This document shows, piece by piece, positions 1 to 10,200 of a stretch of DNA of 20,166 nt (within the stretch, counting starts at the first letter, position 1; each line of letters begins with the position of its first letter). The stretch is taken from contig JAAMPI010001085.1 in assembly GCA_013054445.1 (NCBI GenBank), positions 1 through 20,166 on the forward strand. Direction: 5' to 3'. A program made the position numbers and the translations under genes. The stretch is from Cudoniella acicularis (Eukaryota; Ascomycota; Leotiomycetes; Helotiales; Helotiaceae). The notes beneath the pieces are model-generated. The model searched no databases, was not told the DNA's origin, and saw only the letters and a list, made by a program, of their open reading frames with translations.

Positions 1-676
1 GTGGAAGGACATCAGCTAAGGCAGTGTTGTGGCTTTGCTGCAATTATGCTCTTGGAATAACTTCCAGCCTTATAAGTGTCTCCGACGCGATTCTACAGCC
101 CTTGGATGGAGCGCATGTTTGCTCCCCGTGCTAGATTTATTACCCATTCGAAAACGCGGGAAGAAAGTCTGCCCGAATCTGAATCACGTTCCCACAAGCG
201 CAAGCCCGCAAAAGAAAACAATCCCAAATATGGCAAGCCTAGAGCCCGAAGCGAGCCTTTCGTCACCGGAAGAAGATTTCCCATGATTCAGGATTATTTT
301 TGCCCTGCCCAGTTGGGAAAATTATGAAGCCAAAGTGGCCAGGCAACTCAGCCTCCCACGTCCGAGTAGCATCAGAAAGTATATATGGAAAAGCAGCGCC
401 TTGAAATTCTCTGCTTCAGCCTCCGCTGACACCTTATGAGATCTCCAAGCGAGGCACGATACGAGTCAGCTTCGAATTGAAGGTATTTGTCTCGCGACTC
501 GGCCTCAAAAATGCCTTTGTTGAAGACATGCCAATATCTTCAACGAGACGCTTCTTTTTGGCGGTCTCAGTACAAATCGTGCCATGGCGTTCAGATGATT
601 AATACTCCACTATTTTCCTCTTCCTCAATGGCAGGATTTTGTTACTACTTGTAAATCACCAAATAAATTTCCAATC
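1..676. other. Upstream intergenic stretch, no supported gene
   Basis: No open frame here starts with a convincing ATG and shows recognisable protein character. The frames between 29 and 327 begin at GTG codons. One open frame without an ATG runs from about 408 to 600 and reads as moderately protein-like (basic, ending in a Trp-Arg-Ser-Asp-Asp tail), so it could be a leftover terminal exon, but nothing identifies it. The last part, about 560-676, is probably the promoter and leader of the protease relic starting at 677. A TATA-like stretch near 380 is too far away to assign. Confidence 0.4.
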
Positions 677-1656
677 ATGCCATCATTAATTTTGAGTCTT
701 GTTTCCACGGCCGCTGTGGCGTCTGCTGGTATTCTACCAAATGTCATTCCCTCCGGATCTACTGCTCTCCCCGAGCACAATATCAGCCTTGGGTTCCTTG
801 AGGTCCCCGTCACTCGACAATCGATAGCAACGGGCAATAATATCAGGAGAAGACAAATCAATGAGTTCGTGGGTAACCCTGCAATAGGAAGTATCTATAT
901 GGCTACTTGTAAGTTAAAAAGTCTATTCGAATTTATGTAGCATCAATTAACATTGTATAGTGAGCGTCGGTACTCCACCACAAAGCGTTCAAGTGTAACT
1001 TGATACTGGCTCTTCAGACTTCTGGGTGAACCCAGAATGTAGTACCTTAAATTGGCCTTCGTTCTGTGATGAACTGCCTGTGTATAGCCTCGCAGCCTCT
1101 ACAACAAAAGCAAATACTGGAAAGGCAATGAACCTTGCTTATGGTATTGGCCAATGTGCTGGCGAGTATTATACGAATTCTGTTATCATAGGAAGTTAGT
1201 GTTTTTCCTGTATGAAATATTCGCATACTGACCACCCTCACAGGCTCCAAAATTGTTGCCCAACAGTTCGGTGTAGCCATAAGCAGCTCCGAAATCTATG
1301 CCGGCATCCTCGGAGTAGGCCTGGGCAAGGGTTTAGGTACGAACTACTACAACATCGTTGACCAGCTCGCTCTTCAAGGTGTCACCGTCGGCCGTGCGTT
1401 CAGTACCTACCTCGGAAATGTTGCTACTACTGGAGGTCAGTTCTATTTTCCCGTCTCATCAATCTCATCCCCGAGACCCACAACCAGCTCAATATCCAGC
1501 TCATCAGTCTCGTCCCCAAAATCCACATCAAGCCCAACATCCACTATCTCCTCCAGCTCATCCCTCTCATCCACAAAAACAACCTCCACTGGTGCCACTG
1601 TAACCGTGACAGTGACCGCCCACGGAACTTGCACTGCTGTTGGACAAATCATCTAA
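677..1656 (+). pseudogene. Truncated secreted aspartic protease (pepsin family A1), inactive relic
   Basis: The ancestral product would be a secreted or wall-bound acid endopeptidase. Three exons splice in one frame: 677-about 909, about 961-1191 and about 1243-1656, separated by two introns of about 50 nt with GTAAGT/TAG and GTTAGT/CAG borders. The translation shows a signal peptide (residues 1-17), a propeptide ending in an Arg-Arg-Arg site, then the mature N-terminal motif SVGTPPQSVQV, and after it LDTGSSDFWV, the first catalytic motif. A TAA at 996-998 sits directly before that motif, where family members often have Gln. The flap region is also weak (YGIG instead of YGDG). After GNVATTGGQ, near 1440, the frame jumps straight into a Ser/Thr/Pro-rich tail, so the whole C-terminal lobe with the second catalytic Asp is missing. 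The tail lacks a clear hydrophobic GPI signal. It is called a pseudogene because it has two independent inactivating lesions. Confidence 0.88.
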
Positions 1657-2130
1657 ATCTCTCTTCACCATGATTTAGCACGATTTTCGAACGAGGTGGG
1701 ATCACTCATTGATTTGCGTTGATTTATTGTTTTTTTTGGGTCGGATTTTCAAGCGAGCGAGCGAGTAATATTTACGATTACGATTCTCCAGACGAATAGA
1801 CAGAATGAACGAATGATTTATAGACGGGCGGATAGAAATTGGAAATTTGGATCTTGTGCAGCAGTCAGCCAGCCATACAACACAGAAACACACACAAAAA
1901 GACGAAAGAAAAAAAAAGAAAATGAAAGACGAAAGTGCTCACGCACACATACTAAAGGAACGAACGAGTGAAGATGGTAGAGATCCGCTTCTCGCAGTCT
2001 TTACTTTACATATATCCGCAATCTCCGCTTATTAGCTAGCAGCGAGGATTTGACGATATGATTTGATTACGGGAATGAGTGTTTGCTTTTTTGAGATAGA
2101 TGGATGGGTAGATGGATTCATGAATATAAA

Positions 2131-2164
2131 TTGATTTGACTTTGACTTTGATTTTGATTTTGAC
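2131..2164. repeat. Imperfect TTTGAC/TTTGAT hexamer array
   Basis: Successive units read TTGATT, TGACTT, TGACTT and so on; that is, TTTGAC and TTTGAT alternate over about 34 bases. It is a simple-sequence tract with no associated gene and no sign of function beyond replication slippage. Confidence 0.7.
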
Positions 2165-2668
2165 TGGTTTGTAAGTGACTGCCGTGTTTATGGTGAAAAG
2201 TCTAAAACGAGTTGCGATAACTCACTATGGGTAGGGACCTCCAGCGTGCAAGGCCCTGTAATTTAGCGGCTGAGCTGCTACCTATCCACGTCGCCTCTTT
2301 CAGTCTTATACATACCTATCAATCCAAATCACAAATGAAATCACAAAATCAATTAACACAATCTATATATAAAGCATTACTTTCCTTAGAAATAATTAAT
2401 CCTTTAATTATAAAATACTCTACAACTAATTATTATCACCCATTCATTATCTTCTCCATCTACACAACACCACGATATTTCCATCTCACTTCATCATTCC
2501 TACCAACTAAACCTTATGATTTAATTAATTCACTTTAATCATATCTCTATACAGCAAGCGATGAAATTATCCATGTATAATTTCATGTAGTTAAATACTT
2601 TTTAAAAAAAAAAAACTAATCGAGTGTTTCATTAAAGATTTTACTTATTGAATTTATAGATAGATCAG

Positions 2669-2741
2669 ATACCGATAAAGATGGCAGATTTTGAGGTTTT
2701 ACTCGTTGCGAGTTAGTGCCTTCGGCGATTTCAATCGGTAT
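2669..2741. repeat. 8-bp inverted repeat enclosing two small hairpins
   Basis: ATACCGAT at 2669-2676 is the exact reverse complement of ATCGGTAT at 2734-2741. Between them lie ACTCGTTGCGAGT (2701-2713, a 5-bp stem with a 3-base loop) and GCCTTCGGC (2718-2726, a C-UUCG-G type turn if transcribed). The span is 73 nt, like a tRNA, but there is no T-arm, no B box and no usable anticodon arm, so it is not called a tRNA. It may be chance pairing in AT-rich DNA. Confidence 0.45.
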
Positions 2742-3351
2742 AATGTACGCTGTAAGTTAACGATAGCGATACTAAAGAACGCTGGAAATGCCCCGCCAAC
2801 AACTAAAACAACCTACTACGGAAGAAAATGAGACCGAACCGCACCCATTCAACACGTCCACAGCATCTATCTGGACTCGAAACCCAACAACACACAATTC
2901 CTAATACTAACCACAGAAAACATCAAGCAAACCAGTATACAGTCATCATAACTTCTAATTCGTATCGCTATATACATTTTCCCCATCTACTCTATCAGTA
3001 TTATATAATTCTCTTCTCGCCTCACACTAACAGCTGCGCGGGCACTATACAGTACATTCTAAAAGCACTAGATCAGACAGACGCCTCCAATCCTGTCGAG
3101 CTGCGTGGGGTATTTGGTGGATAAGTCTTCGTGAAAAATCAAAACAACATGGAAGTGAAAGGAGGCCGTAAAATCAGTAAAAGTCCGCCGTCTCGTAAAG
3201 CGATCTCGTATCAGCCATGAACCTTCTATTCCGGTAATGTCGCAAAGCTGTCGTCCCTTCCTGTGGTCTCAGTGGCTCTTTATCGTAGAACTCCTTTTCT
3301 TTCGAATTCCCCTTTTCAGTGGTAACAGTTGTTACATGCTTGAGCGCCCTC

Positions 3352-5423
3352 TCAAAACATGGTGAAGTTCCACCTTCCATTCGTACCCTTCTCGTATGTC
3401 GCTATCGTCCGCTTCACTGCATCCTTATACACCTCGCTGTCGATCTTGCCATTGCTCACTCCCCACAAGGCATCAGCAATCGGTCTTAGCAAGAGCGCCA
3501 TGGCAAGATGGCTACCTGGCCCGACCTTCACTCTATTCGCTATCATGGCCACCACGATACAGAAGATCAAATGGCAGCCACATATTAGCCCGATGATGAC
3601 GTAGAAATAGTACTTGTGTCCGACAAGCAATATTTGGCCTTGGCTTGGCACCGTGCCCATATACGAGCTTGGTGGGTTGAACAATTCGGCGCCAACGAGG
3701 GATCCCGCAGCGAAGGTTGCGATGGTTTCCCCCATGAGTTGAAAATCCCCTTGTACAGGAACACCCCAAACGCTATGTGGTGGGTAAATCTGCGTTTCCT
3801 GGTCATTTATGACATACCCCACTTGTGCAATTGAACTTCCTGCCATCCACGCCATCTCGTCGGATATCCAGGAGACGTTTTTCGGATCGTTAAATGTTGG
3901 GTTGACGGTTATGTTGCATTTATAGTACCATGCTGTGGTGGAAGATGAATTGGACGATTCAAAGACTTCTACAACTGAGCAGCGTTGGTTGGTGCCGCAG
4001 TTATTCTGTGCGCCCCCCGTCCGATTCGTGAAATATGTCATCGACCCGGATACAACATTAGACACTATCACATCCCCCACGTTCGCGACACTGATTGTCA
4101 CTGAAGATCCATCAGTCAAGGAACCATTCCCGTTATTTGTAACTTCGTGCGCGACACACCCGTATGTGACATTGACAGTTCGACCGCTGTATATTGATCC
4201 AGTGGCGGGTTGGGTAGCACCGGTGGGAGAGTCCGAGAACATGAGCTGCGCCGTTGGCTGGGTCAAATCCAAAAAAATCGAACTGCCAGAAGGATTGTAG
4301 ATATCGCCAGGGCTTGGAAGGGTTGCAGTTGTATTTACGCCATAGTTCAAGGCCAGTGATCCATATCTAAATCCATTAGCATTCGTCCCGGGTTTCAAGT
4401 AATTCAACTCACAAGTGGGCAGAATACTGCTCATCCTGAGTAGTAGGTTTCGAGTTATTGCCATTTGGATAGAAGTGGGACAAGTCCGCAATTGAGACAT
4501 TCCCAGAACTCAAAAGTACACCGTTCGTATCAGTGTCCCAGTTATATGTCAAACTAACCGCGGCTATCCCAACTTGTGCAAGCTACAACATGTCAAAATG
4601 AGTGTTTTTAAAGAGGATGTAGTCGACTTACGATGTTTATAAAAAGCCAAGATAATGCCCCAAGAACCACAAGGGGTGTACGCGACTTCAGCACCAATTG
4701 CGAGAGCTTTATCAAACTGTCCGAATTAAGGATAAGATCGATCTAGACAGTCAGTCTTCGCTCAAATCCGACTTGGACTCCACACTCACCTCCTCGAGAT
4801 TTCTTTTTTTCATGTGAAGAATTGGCCAACGCATGTTTAAAGCCATATCCTTAAATGCGCTCGAAATGTTTAGACCAAGCGCAATACTGATCCCTGTTGT
4901 GACCGTGTTGAATATCTTCTTCTGCGTTTCGTCTTGCGCTCCTTTGTGTTGCCAGTAAATTACAGCTCCAATATAACTTATACAGAGCAAGAGGGTAATG
5001 AACCATCGCACAGAGCTGACGATAAAGATATGCCGCAATTGCCTCCCAGTATGATCTTTGTATGGTGTATGATGTGCGGCGTAGATAGTATCGATTTTAT
5101 TGAGGGGGTCGTGGAGAAAGGATTGGGTCTCAGTATCTAGAATACTGTCAGCACATATGGAGATGTGCGAGAAGTTTGGGCTCACTTGGTTGGTCGCCAG
5201 ATCCGAACAGCGTCGAAGAGTGTGAATGCATTGAGTTCTGGCTTTGCTGGTGGGTTGGCCCCCTCTGCCTTGGGGTTTCGTTCATCTCCATGTCTTGAGA
5301 GCCTAAGTCGCCATGGTTGTCGTTAGCCCAAGCATGGGAATAGGTCGCTGGACTTCGATGTAAAGGCCCATTATCCCCCAATGGCGAGAAGGAGTCCACG
5401 CGGTTGTAGCTAGGATCTGTCAT
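3352..5423 (-). CDS. Fungal polytopic membrane glycoprotein, 626 aa, function unknown
   Basis: Five exons join in one frame: 5186-5423, 4790-5136, 4632-4742, 4413-4582 and 3352-4366. The four introns are only 46-49 nt, all GT-AG, with CTGAC or CTAAT-like branch sites. The start is the ATG at 5423; the open frame further upstream has no earlier ATG. Residues 1-115 form a polar, His/Ser-rich N-terminal tail. Membrane segments are seen at about 122-141, 153-172 and 218-243. A large ectodomain (about 245-540) carries nine N-glycosylation sequons and a few paired-looking Cys. A last membrane segment lies at about 541-566, followed by a basic cytosolic tail ending in NFTMF. The segment SSAFKDMALNMRW followed by LEEIDLIL recurs in many uncharacterised Pezizomycotina membrane proteins, in my judgement. 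No catalytic or transporter motif is visible. A cell-surface or plasma-membrane location is inferred from topology. The gene appears intact. Confidence 0.87.
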
Positions 5424-7232
5424 CGCGGCAGGAGGTAGAGAGGTCGCAGAGTGGAACGGAGCGTAGGACACAATTGCTCTCTGCTTCAGCCAGGATGATC
5501 GAATTCTTTCGGAGCAAGAGATGTTGAAGCGTAGAGGAAAGACATTTTCGAAGAAGTTCCTGGGAGGCTCCAAGGTCACTATCTTAGGACTCAGGCTTCA
5601 CAGAGTTGGGGGCGGCCAAGGAGAAGGCTGGCCACTCATAGTGCACAATTGGCAGCCACGATGCATGAAAGGGGATAAATTAGCGGTGCGGCTGAGCATC
5701 TGAAGGGTGCTGACAGATAAACAAGGACAGAAGACGCCGCAATCCTGCCTTCCAAACCGCTTCCGCCTTAGGGCTGACGGTCTGCCAAGTCCTGAAACTT
5801 AATAGGGGTTATATATAGATCATCTGGGGAAGGGGCGACCGATGAGAAACTGCAGAAATAATTCGTGCATTTCACGATTTACATCTCGCAAACAGTTGTG
5901 AAACACCTGTATGTTTTGTTTTTTTTTCACTAGATGTTCTACCGTCATAGAAATGTGATGGAAATGTTCAGAAATTCTATGACCCTGAGAAGCTTCCTAC
6001 ACGCATTGGAGAAATGCAGGAACGGCGCATCCGAGGGCCGGAAACGCTATTCCAGAAATCCGGGATGTTGGTCCGGAGTCGGAGATAAAATGGCTCGTAA
6101 AAGCTCAAAAGTTGGAGGCTCTACGTGATCGCGAATCTCCCTCTTCCTCTCCATCGCAATCCCAGCCAAACTTTATATCAACGGATGTTGACGAACGCGA
6201 TTACCGTCAAGGTTTTTAGCTGCTGTTCTCCTCAGAGCGTTTCCCCTTCAGAATTTGCATCCCACGCCTAAGTTGAGAGTAGCATATTATCCCTCCGCTG
6301 CCACCAGCCTTGCATCTAGACGGCCTCACGCATCAGGCAGGATCAGGCATTTTTTTCCAAGATACGAACGCGTTTATAGGTATATCAGGCATCAACCTTC
6401 AAGTGCAGGCTGGTGGCAGCGGAGGGATAGAGATGTTTATTTCTGTGTTAATTCATTCAGTGCTGCATCTTCAGCAGCTTTACGCGTCCACAAATCCCAT
6501 CCACCTTGTTCCCTCTTTCGCTTATCTCTGTCTAAAGTTAGAGAGTCGTTACAACCTAAAGAAGCCAAAGTTAAATTATTTTACCGATCAATAACTCGAT
6601 TTATTCTACTTCAGCCCCCAAACTTGTCTGCGCAGGGGCGCAATGCACTGGCTGGCAGTGTTCTGCTACTTCTGCACAACTTTATTTACAGAGTCTTGCA
6701 TTTGAATCGTGTGTGTGTCCGATCTCTGTTCTCCTGTGTCATCCAGTAGTATTTTTACCAGTCGCTCAGCACAGCCGCCTTTTTTGCTGTGCGACGGCCC
6801 CATGCACGCGATATTTCGAACATTCGATGCGCAGCTACCAGTACTCACTCCCCGTGCACGCCTTGCCGCGTCCAGTCGTTCGTATAATTGCCTTTTTTTT
6901 TTTCAAGGCTTATGCTAGCACTGAGAACGGAGGGTGTCGAAAAAAAAAAAAAATTCAGGGGGGTATTGATTTACTACTTGCTGACTGACTTACGAAGAAG
7001 AAAACTTAACTGGTTTACTTATTAAAAAACCCTATAAGTGCTGACCTAAGCGCCGACTGGCCTTCAGGTTATTAAACACCTTACAGCTAAGTGGATAGCC
7101 ATGGCGGCCTCCTCGCAAGTATATTTTGCTCGCCATCTACACAACTCTTTCTTACAACCACCATTCCCAGGATACCCACTAGGCAATTTTTTTGCCAGCC
7201 GGGTTAACATCTAACGTTTCAAAAGTCCAAAT
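5424..7232. other. Divergent intergenic region, no supported gene
   Basis: This stretch separates the starts of the minus-strand membrane protein gene and the plus-strand HET relic, so it should contain both promoters. A TATA-like run lies near 5808-5820, about 390 bases upstream of the minus-strand start. Frames at 5934-6128 and 6255-6749 are open, but they have no domain character, and the second runs through the inverted repeat at 6288-6429. Opposed homopolymers (T11 at 6893-6903, A14 at 6940-6953) flank about 36 bases. A 37-codon frame at 7101-7214 lies just upstream of the HET relic and, if transcribed, would be an upstream ORF. Confidence 0.5.
6288..6429. repeat. Strong inverted repeat (26/27-base arms, 89-base spacer)
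   Basis: The left arm at 6288-6314 and the right arm at 6404-6429 are reverse complements except for one extra T in the left arm: 22 uninterrupted pairs, a bulge, then TGCA pairing with TGCA. The arms are GC-rich, unlike the surroundings. The 89-base spacer holds three copies of ATCAGGCA (6332-6339, 6342-6349, 6384-6391). No target-site duplication or transposase is evident, and pairing stops abruptly outside the arms. As RNA it would fold into one long hairpin. It could be a small foldback element, a non-coding RNA hairpin, or the scar of an inverted duplication. Confidence 0.9.
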
Positions 7233-10200
7233 ATGGAACTCCTCAGCGAAAGCACCAAACCGGTAGCAGTACACAACCTTTATGGCTATCCAGTAACAAA
7301 TTTGTATTTGCTGAGCGACCCGCTCCCTCTAGAGGTTACCGACGTCCGAATCGACATCCAGAGCTTGGATCACGGCTGTTGTAAGGGGCATAGAGAAGCT
7401 AGCGGAACGTGGTTTGAGATTTCAGTTCTTCGTCCCCGTCCATCTCCTGATGGCCAAGACAGTTCATTGTGTCCCAAAGATCCTTGCCTGAATGATGACG
7501 TGAGAGAGGGGCCTGAAAAACCCGAAGACGACTTTTTGGCGCAGGGGTGGAAATTTGTGCCTCTTCCGAGAGGTGCTGTTTGCCGTCACGCTGTGCTAAC
7601 GAGCCTGGTCAGCTAAGTCTGTGTTTCCAGGCTACTTTTAAGCGATTTCCAGGCGATGTGACCCCGCTTTCAGGCTTTCGAAAACAAAAGCTATCACGAT
7701 TACTTGAATATTATAAAATAACCAAGAATAATTATAGTATAGAAAACAAGCAATTGTGAGTTTTAGAAAGTAAAGATACTGGCTTTTTAAATTTTAAGAC
7801 TTTTGATTTTTGATTTACTAGTAAAATACCCTGAAAACACAGACTTAGCTGGCTAGGCTCGTAAGGATGCAGATGAAGACCAACGCCGCAGTCCAACTCC
7901 TGAAACCACAATCAGTGCTTGTATCTATCCTAACAATGTCTCCGAAGACTGGCGCCATAGCAGGGCAAGCCTCAGTTTCCTCATCTCTAGTCTTTTGGAA
8001 GAAAGCGACCGGCTAGTTATTTGGGCAAAATCAATGGTAAGTTCCATCTGAACGATTGTAATCTTACAAAAGATATTACTAAGGTTGCGTCTAGTTTATG
8101 AACCGGGTCAATTACGTCAAGGAAGTTCATATCCTCATCTCTTCCCATGGAATACCTACGTACCTAGTACGGAGTGAACGCAAACGACGCCGAGAGGAGA
8201 GAAAGGAGCTCATGCACCTCGCTCCAGGCAATGAACCAGTTGGTGATGATACTTTCACTTTTGGTTTACCCGCTGAGTATCGAGGGTACGCTGCGCAACT
8301 TCAATTTGTTTGAACGAGATCGAGCGAGATTGACTCCTATGCGACATCTAGAGTTGGTCCCGCGGATGAACTTCGACAAACGCCCCAGAAAGTCTCTGAG
8401 GGGGAATGGGTTGTGTGCGATCATGACTGTAGGTGAGTGTTATGTTGTGGGCCAGGGTAAAGAGCTATGGCAAAGAGCTAGAGATAGAGTGCTTAAAGGG
8501 AAAACATTAGTTAAGTACTATATATTTTGGGCTGATATTATATAGCAACACGGACAACGGCCATTCCACTGGAGAATATCAGACTGATGGTCCCACATCC
8601 GTCCACAACCCCTGTGTCCACCACCAACCAATTCATCGGACTGACGAAATTCGGTTGATTAGGCCATACATGATTGACGACTCACTCCACATAATCGTCC
8701 AAGGAGTTTCCAGTCCTTTTTTTTTGAGAACAAGTACATTGCGCTCTCGTACGTCTGGGGCGACCTAGGGGACACCGAGCAAATTACTCTGGAGCATGTT
8801 TATCGCTACCCGGGTGAGGAAGACGGAAAACCAGGCGTCTGTTTTCAACACACCTTCAATGTGACGAGGCAGTTAGCCAAAGCTCTCCGCTCGCACCGCG
8901 TATGGGCCGCGTGCGCGGTCGGGCTATGGGTCGACAGCATTTCCATTAATAAACGCGATCTTGAGGAGTGAGCTTGCCAGGTAGCTCTCATGGGAAATAT
9001 CTACGTAGAAGCTCAGTTCGCCTTGATTTAGCTCAATGATATCAAAATGAAAACCTATCTGGACGCGGCAAATGCCATGGTGGATATCAGCCGTTTGGTG
9101 AAAGAACGGAATGATGGGAAGCTTGAAGGCTACCAACTGCTTCAAGAACATGTCGACAACATGTTTGACCCGACAAAGTCTGCTCACTCTGACCCTGGTC
9201 ACCTCTACTGCGACAATCGGAGGCCGCTTAGCGCCTTCTTCTGCGACCAGTGGTTTCGCCGTGTTTGGGTACTTCAGGAAGTCTGTAGGGCGAATGCTAA
9301 TGTAATCGTCACTGGTCCGACAAATCACCCAATCTTGTTCTCGGATGTAATTCTTGGATATTACTACACGGTTATGAAAGTTCAAGAGGCTTTCATACAC
9401 CGACTCCCCATGTCTGCGCCCAAGCTTTGGCTTCATCTTTTTGAGCAGATGAGAAAGTCCTCAAAAAGGCTGGAAGTAGAAGTGTTTTGTGACCCAAACA
9501 ACAAACACAACCAATTGGGCCAATTCAGGTGGAGGGTTTTAGAGCCACCACAGCAAGCAAGTGCAAGTGAAGGCCAGATGAATATCCTGACGCTATTTTC
9601 CGAAGCAATGGTTTTTGAAGCCACGGATCCTAGAGACAAGCTATTCGCTATCTTGAGCATGGCCAAAGATCTCAGTGTACCTAAGTCGGTCGATAAACCA
9701 GCGCAACTCCGTCCAGATTATACCAAGCCGGGATGTCAAGTTTAAATGGACTTCACGTGGTTCTGCATCCATCGCTATCGGGGCTTGTCACTTTTAGAAA
9801 CAGTCAGCATGGCTGCCAGGCACCCGATTGTTGGCTCGCGCACGGCTGTCGTGTCTGAAGATTATCTCTTCCCTCCGCCGGAGTATCCTACGTGGGCCCT
9901 TTGGAGTGCCGCAAGGCATCATCGGACGGATAAGGTTGGACATCATCCAATCTACCCAAACGCTGCGATAACCTCACTGAAGCAAATTGATCTAAGCATA
10001 TTAAATACTGAACTAGATACAACTATTCCCCCCCTCCGCGGCCTGGAGCTTGACGAAGTAGAAACTGTGCTCCCGTACGTATTCGAGAGTCACGAGACCG
10101 CTAGAGCTTTCAGAGTCGACAAGAGCCCACCTGAGGACTGTCCGTGCAGTCTATTCGTTATATGGAGTATTATCCTTCAAGAAATGCAACACGTTCGGGC

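Larger units (their letters stand above)
1657..3351. other. AT-rich intergenic stretch, low-complexity tracts, no supported gene
   Basis: About 1.7 kb between the protease relic and the 3' end of the minus-strand membrane protein gene. The frames present are short, compositionally biased and lack recognisable domains. The stretch includes a short GCGA tandem (1753-1765), an imperfect TTTGAC/TTTGAT array (2131-2164), a very AT-rich block (about 2300-2640) and a nested palindrome (2669-2741). The final part, about 3125-3351, is likely the 3' untranslated region of the gene at 3352-5423. Confidence 0.5.

Noticed and set aside
76..327. Basic, polar open frame near the left edge
   Set aside because: It starts at GTG and competes with an equally open overlapping frame (29-286); no recognisable motif. 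It could be a terminal exon of a gene to the left, but that cannot be supported.
2227..2290. tRNA-like pairing (TGGGTAGG with CCTATCCA)
   Set aside because: The span is about 61 nt, and there are no D, anticodon or T arms and no TTCRA loop motif.
3174..3380. Shared ALKHVT-like stretch with the frame at 18066-18554, as a possible dispersed repeat
   Set aside because: DNA identity is confined to about 20 bases with several mismatches; consistent with chance.
4367..4500. N-terminal 45 codons of the 382-codon minus-strand frame (start at 4500)
   Set aside because: This stretch reads through intron 4 and the wrong frame of exon 4; splicing at 4412/4367 joins upstream exons in phase and gives a membrane segment instead.
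5934..6128. 64-codon ATG-initiated frame
   Set aside because: No motif, biased basic composition, and a small internal palindrome (GTCATAGAA/TTCTATGAC); no evidence it is expressed.
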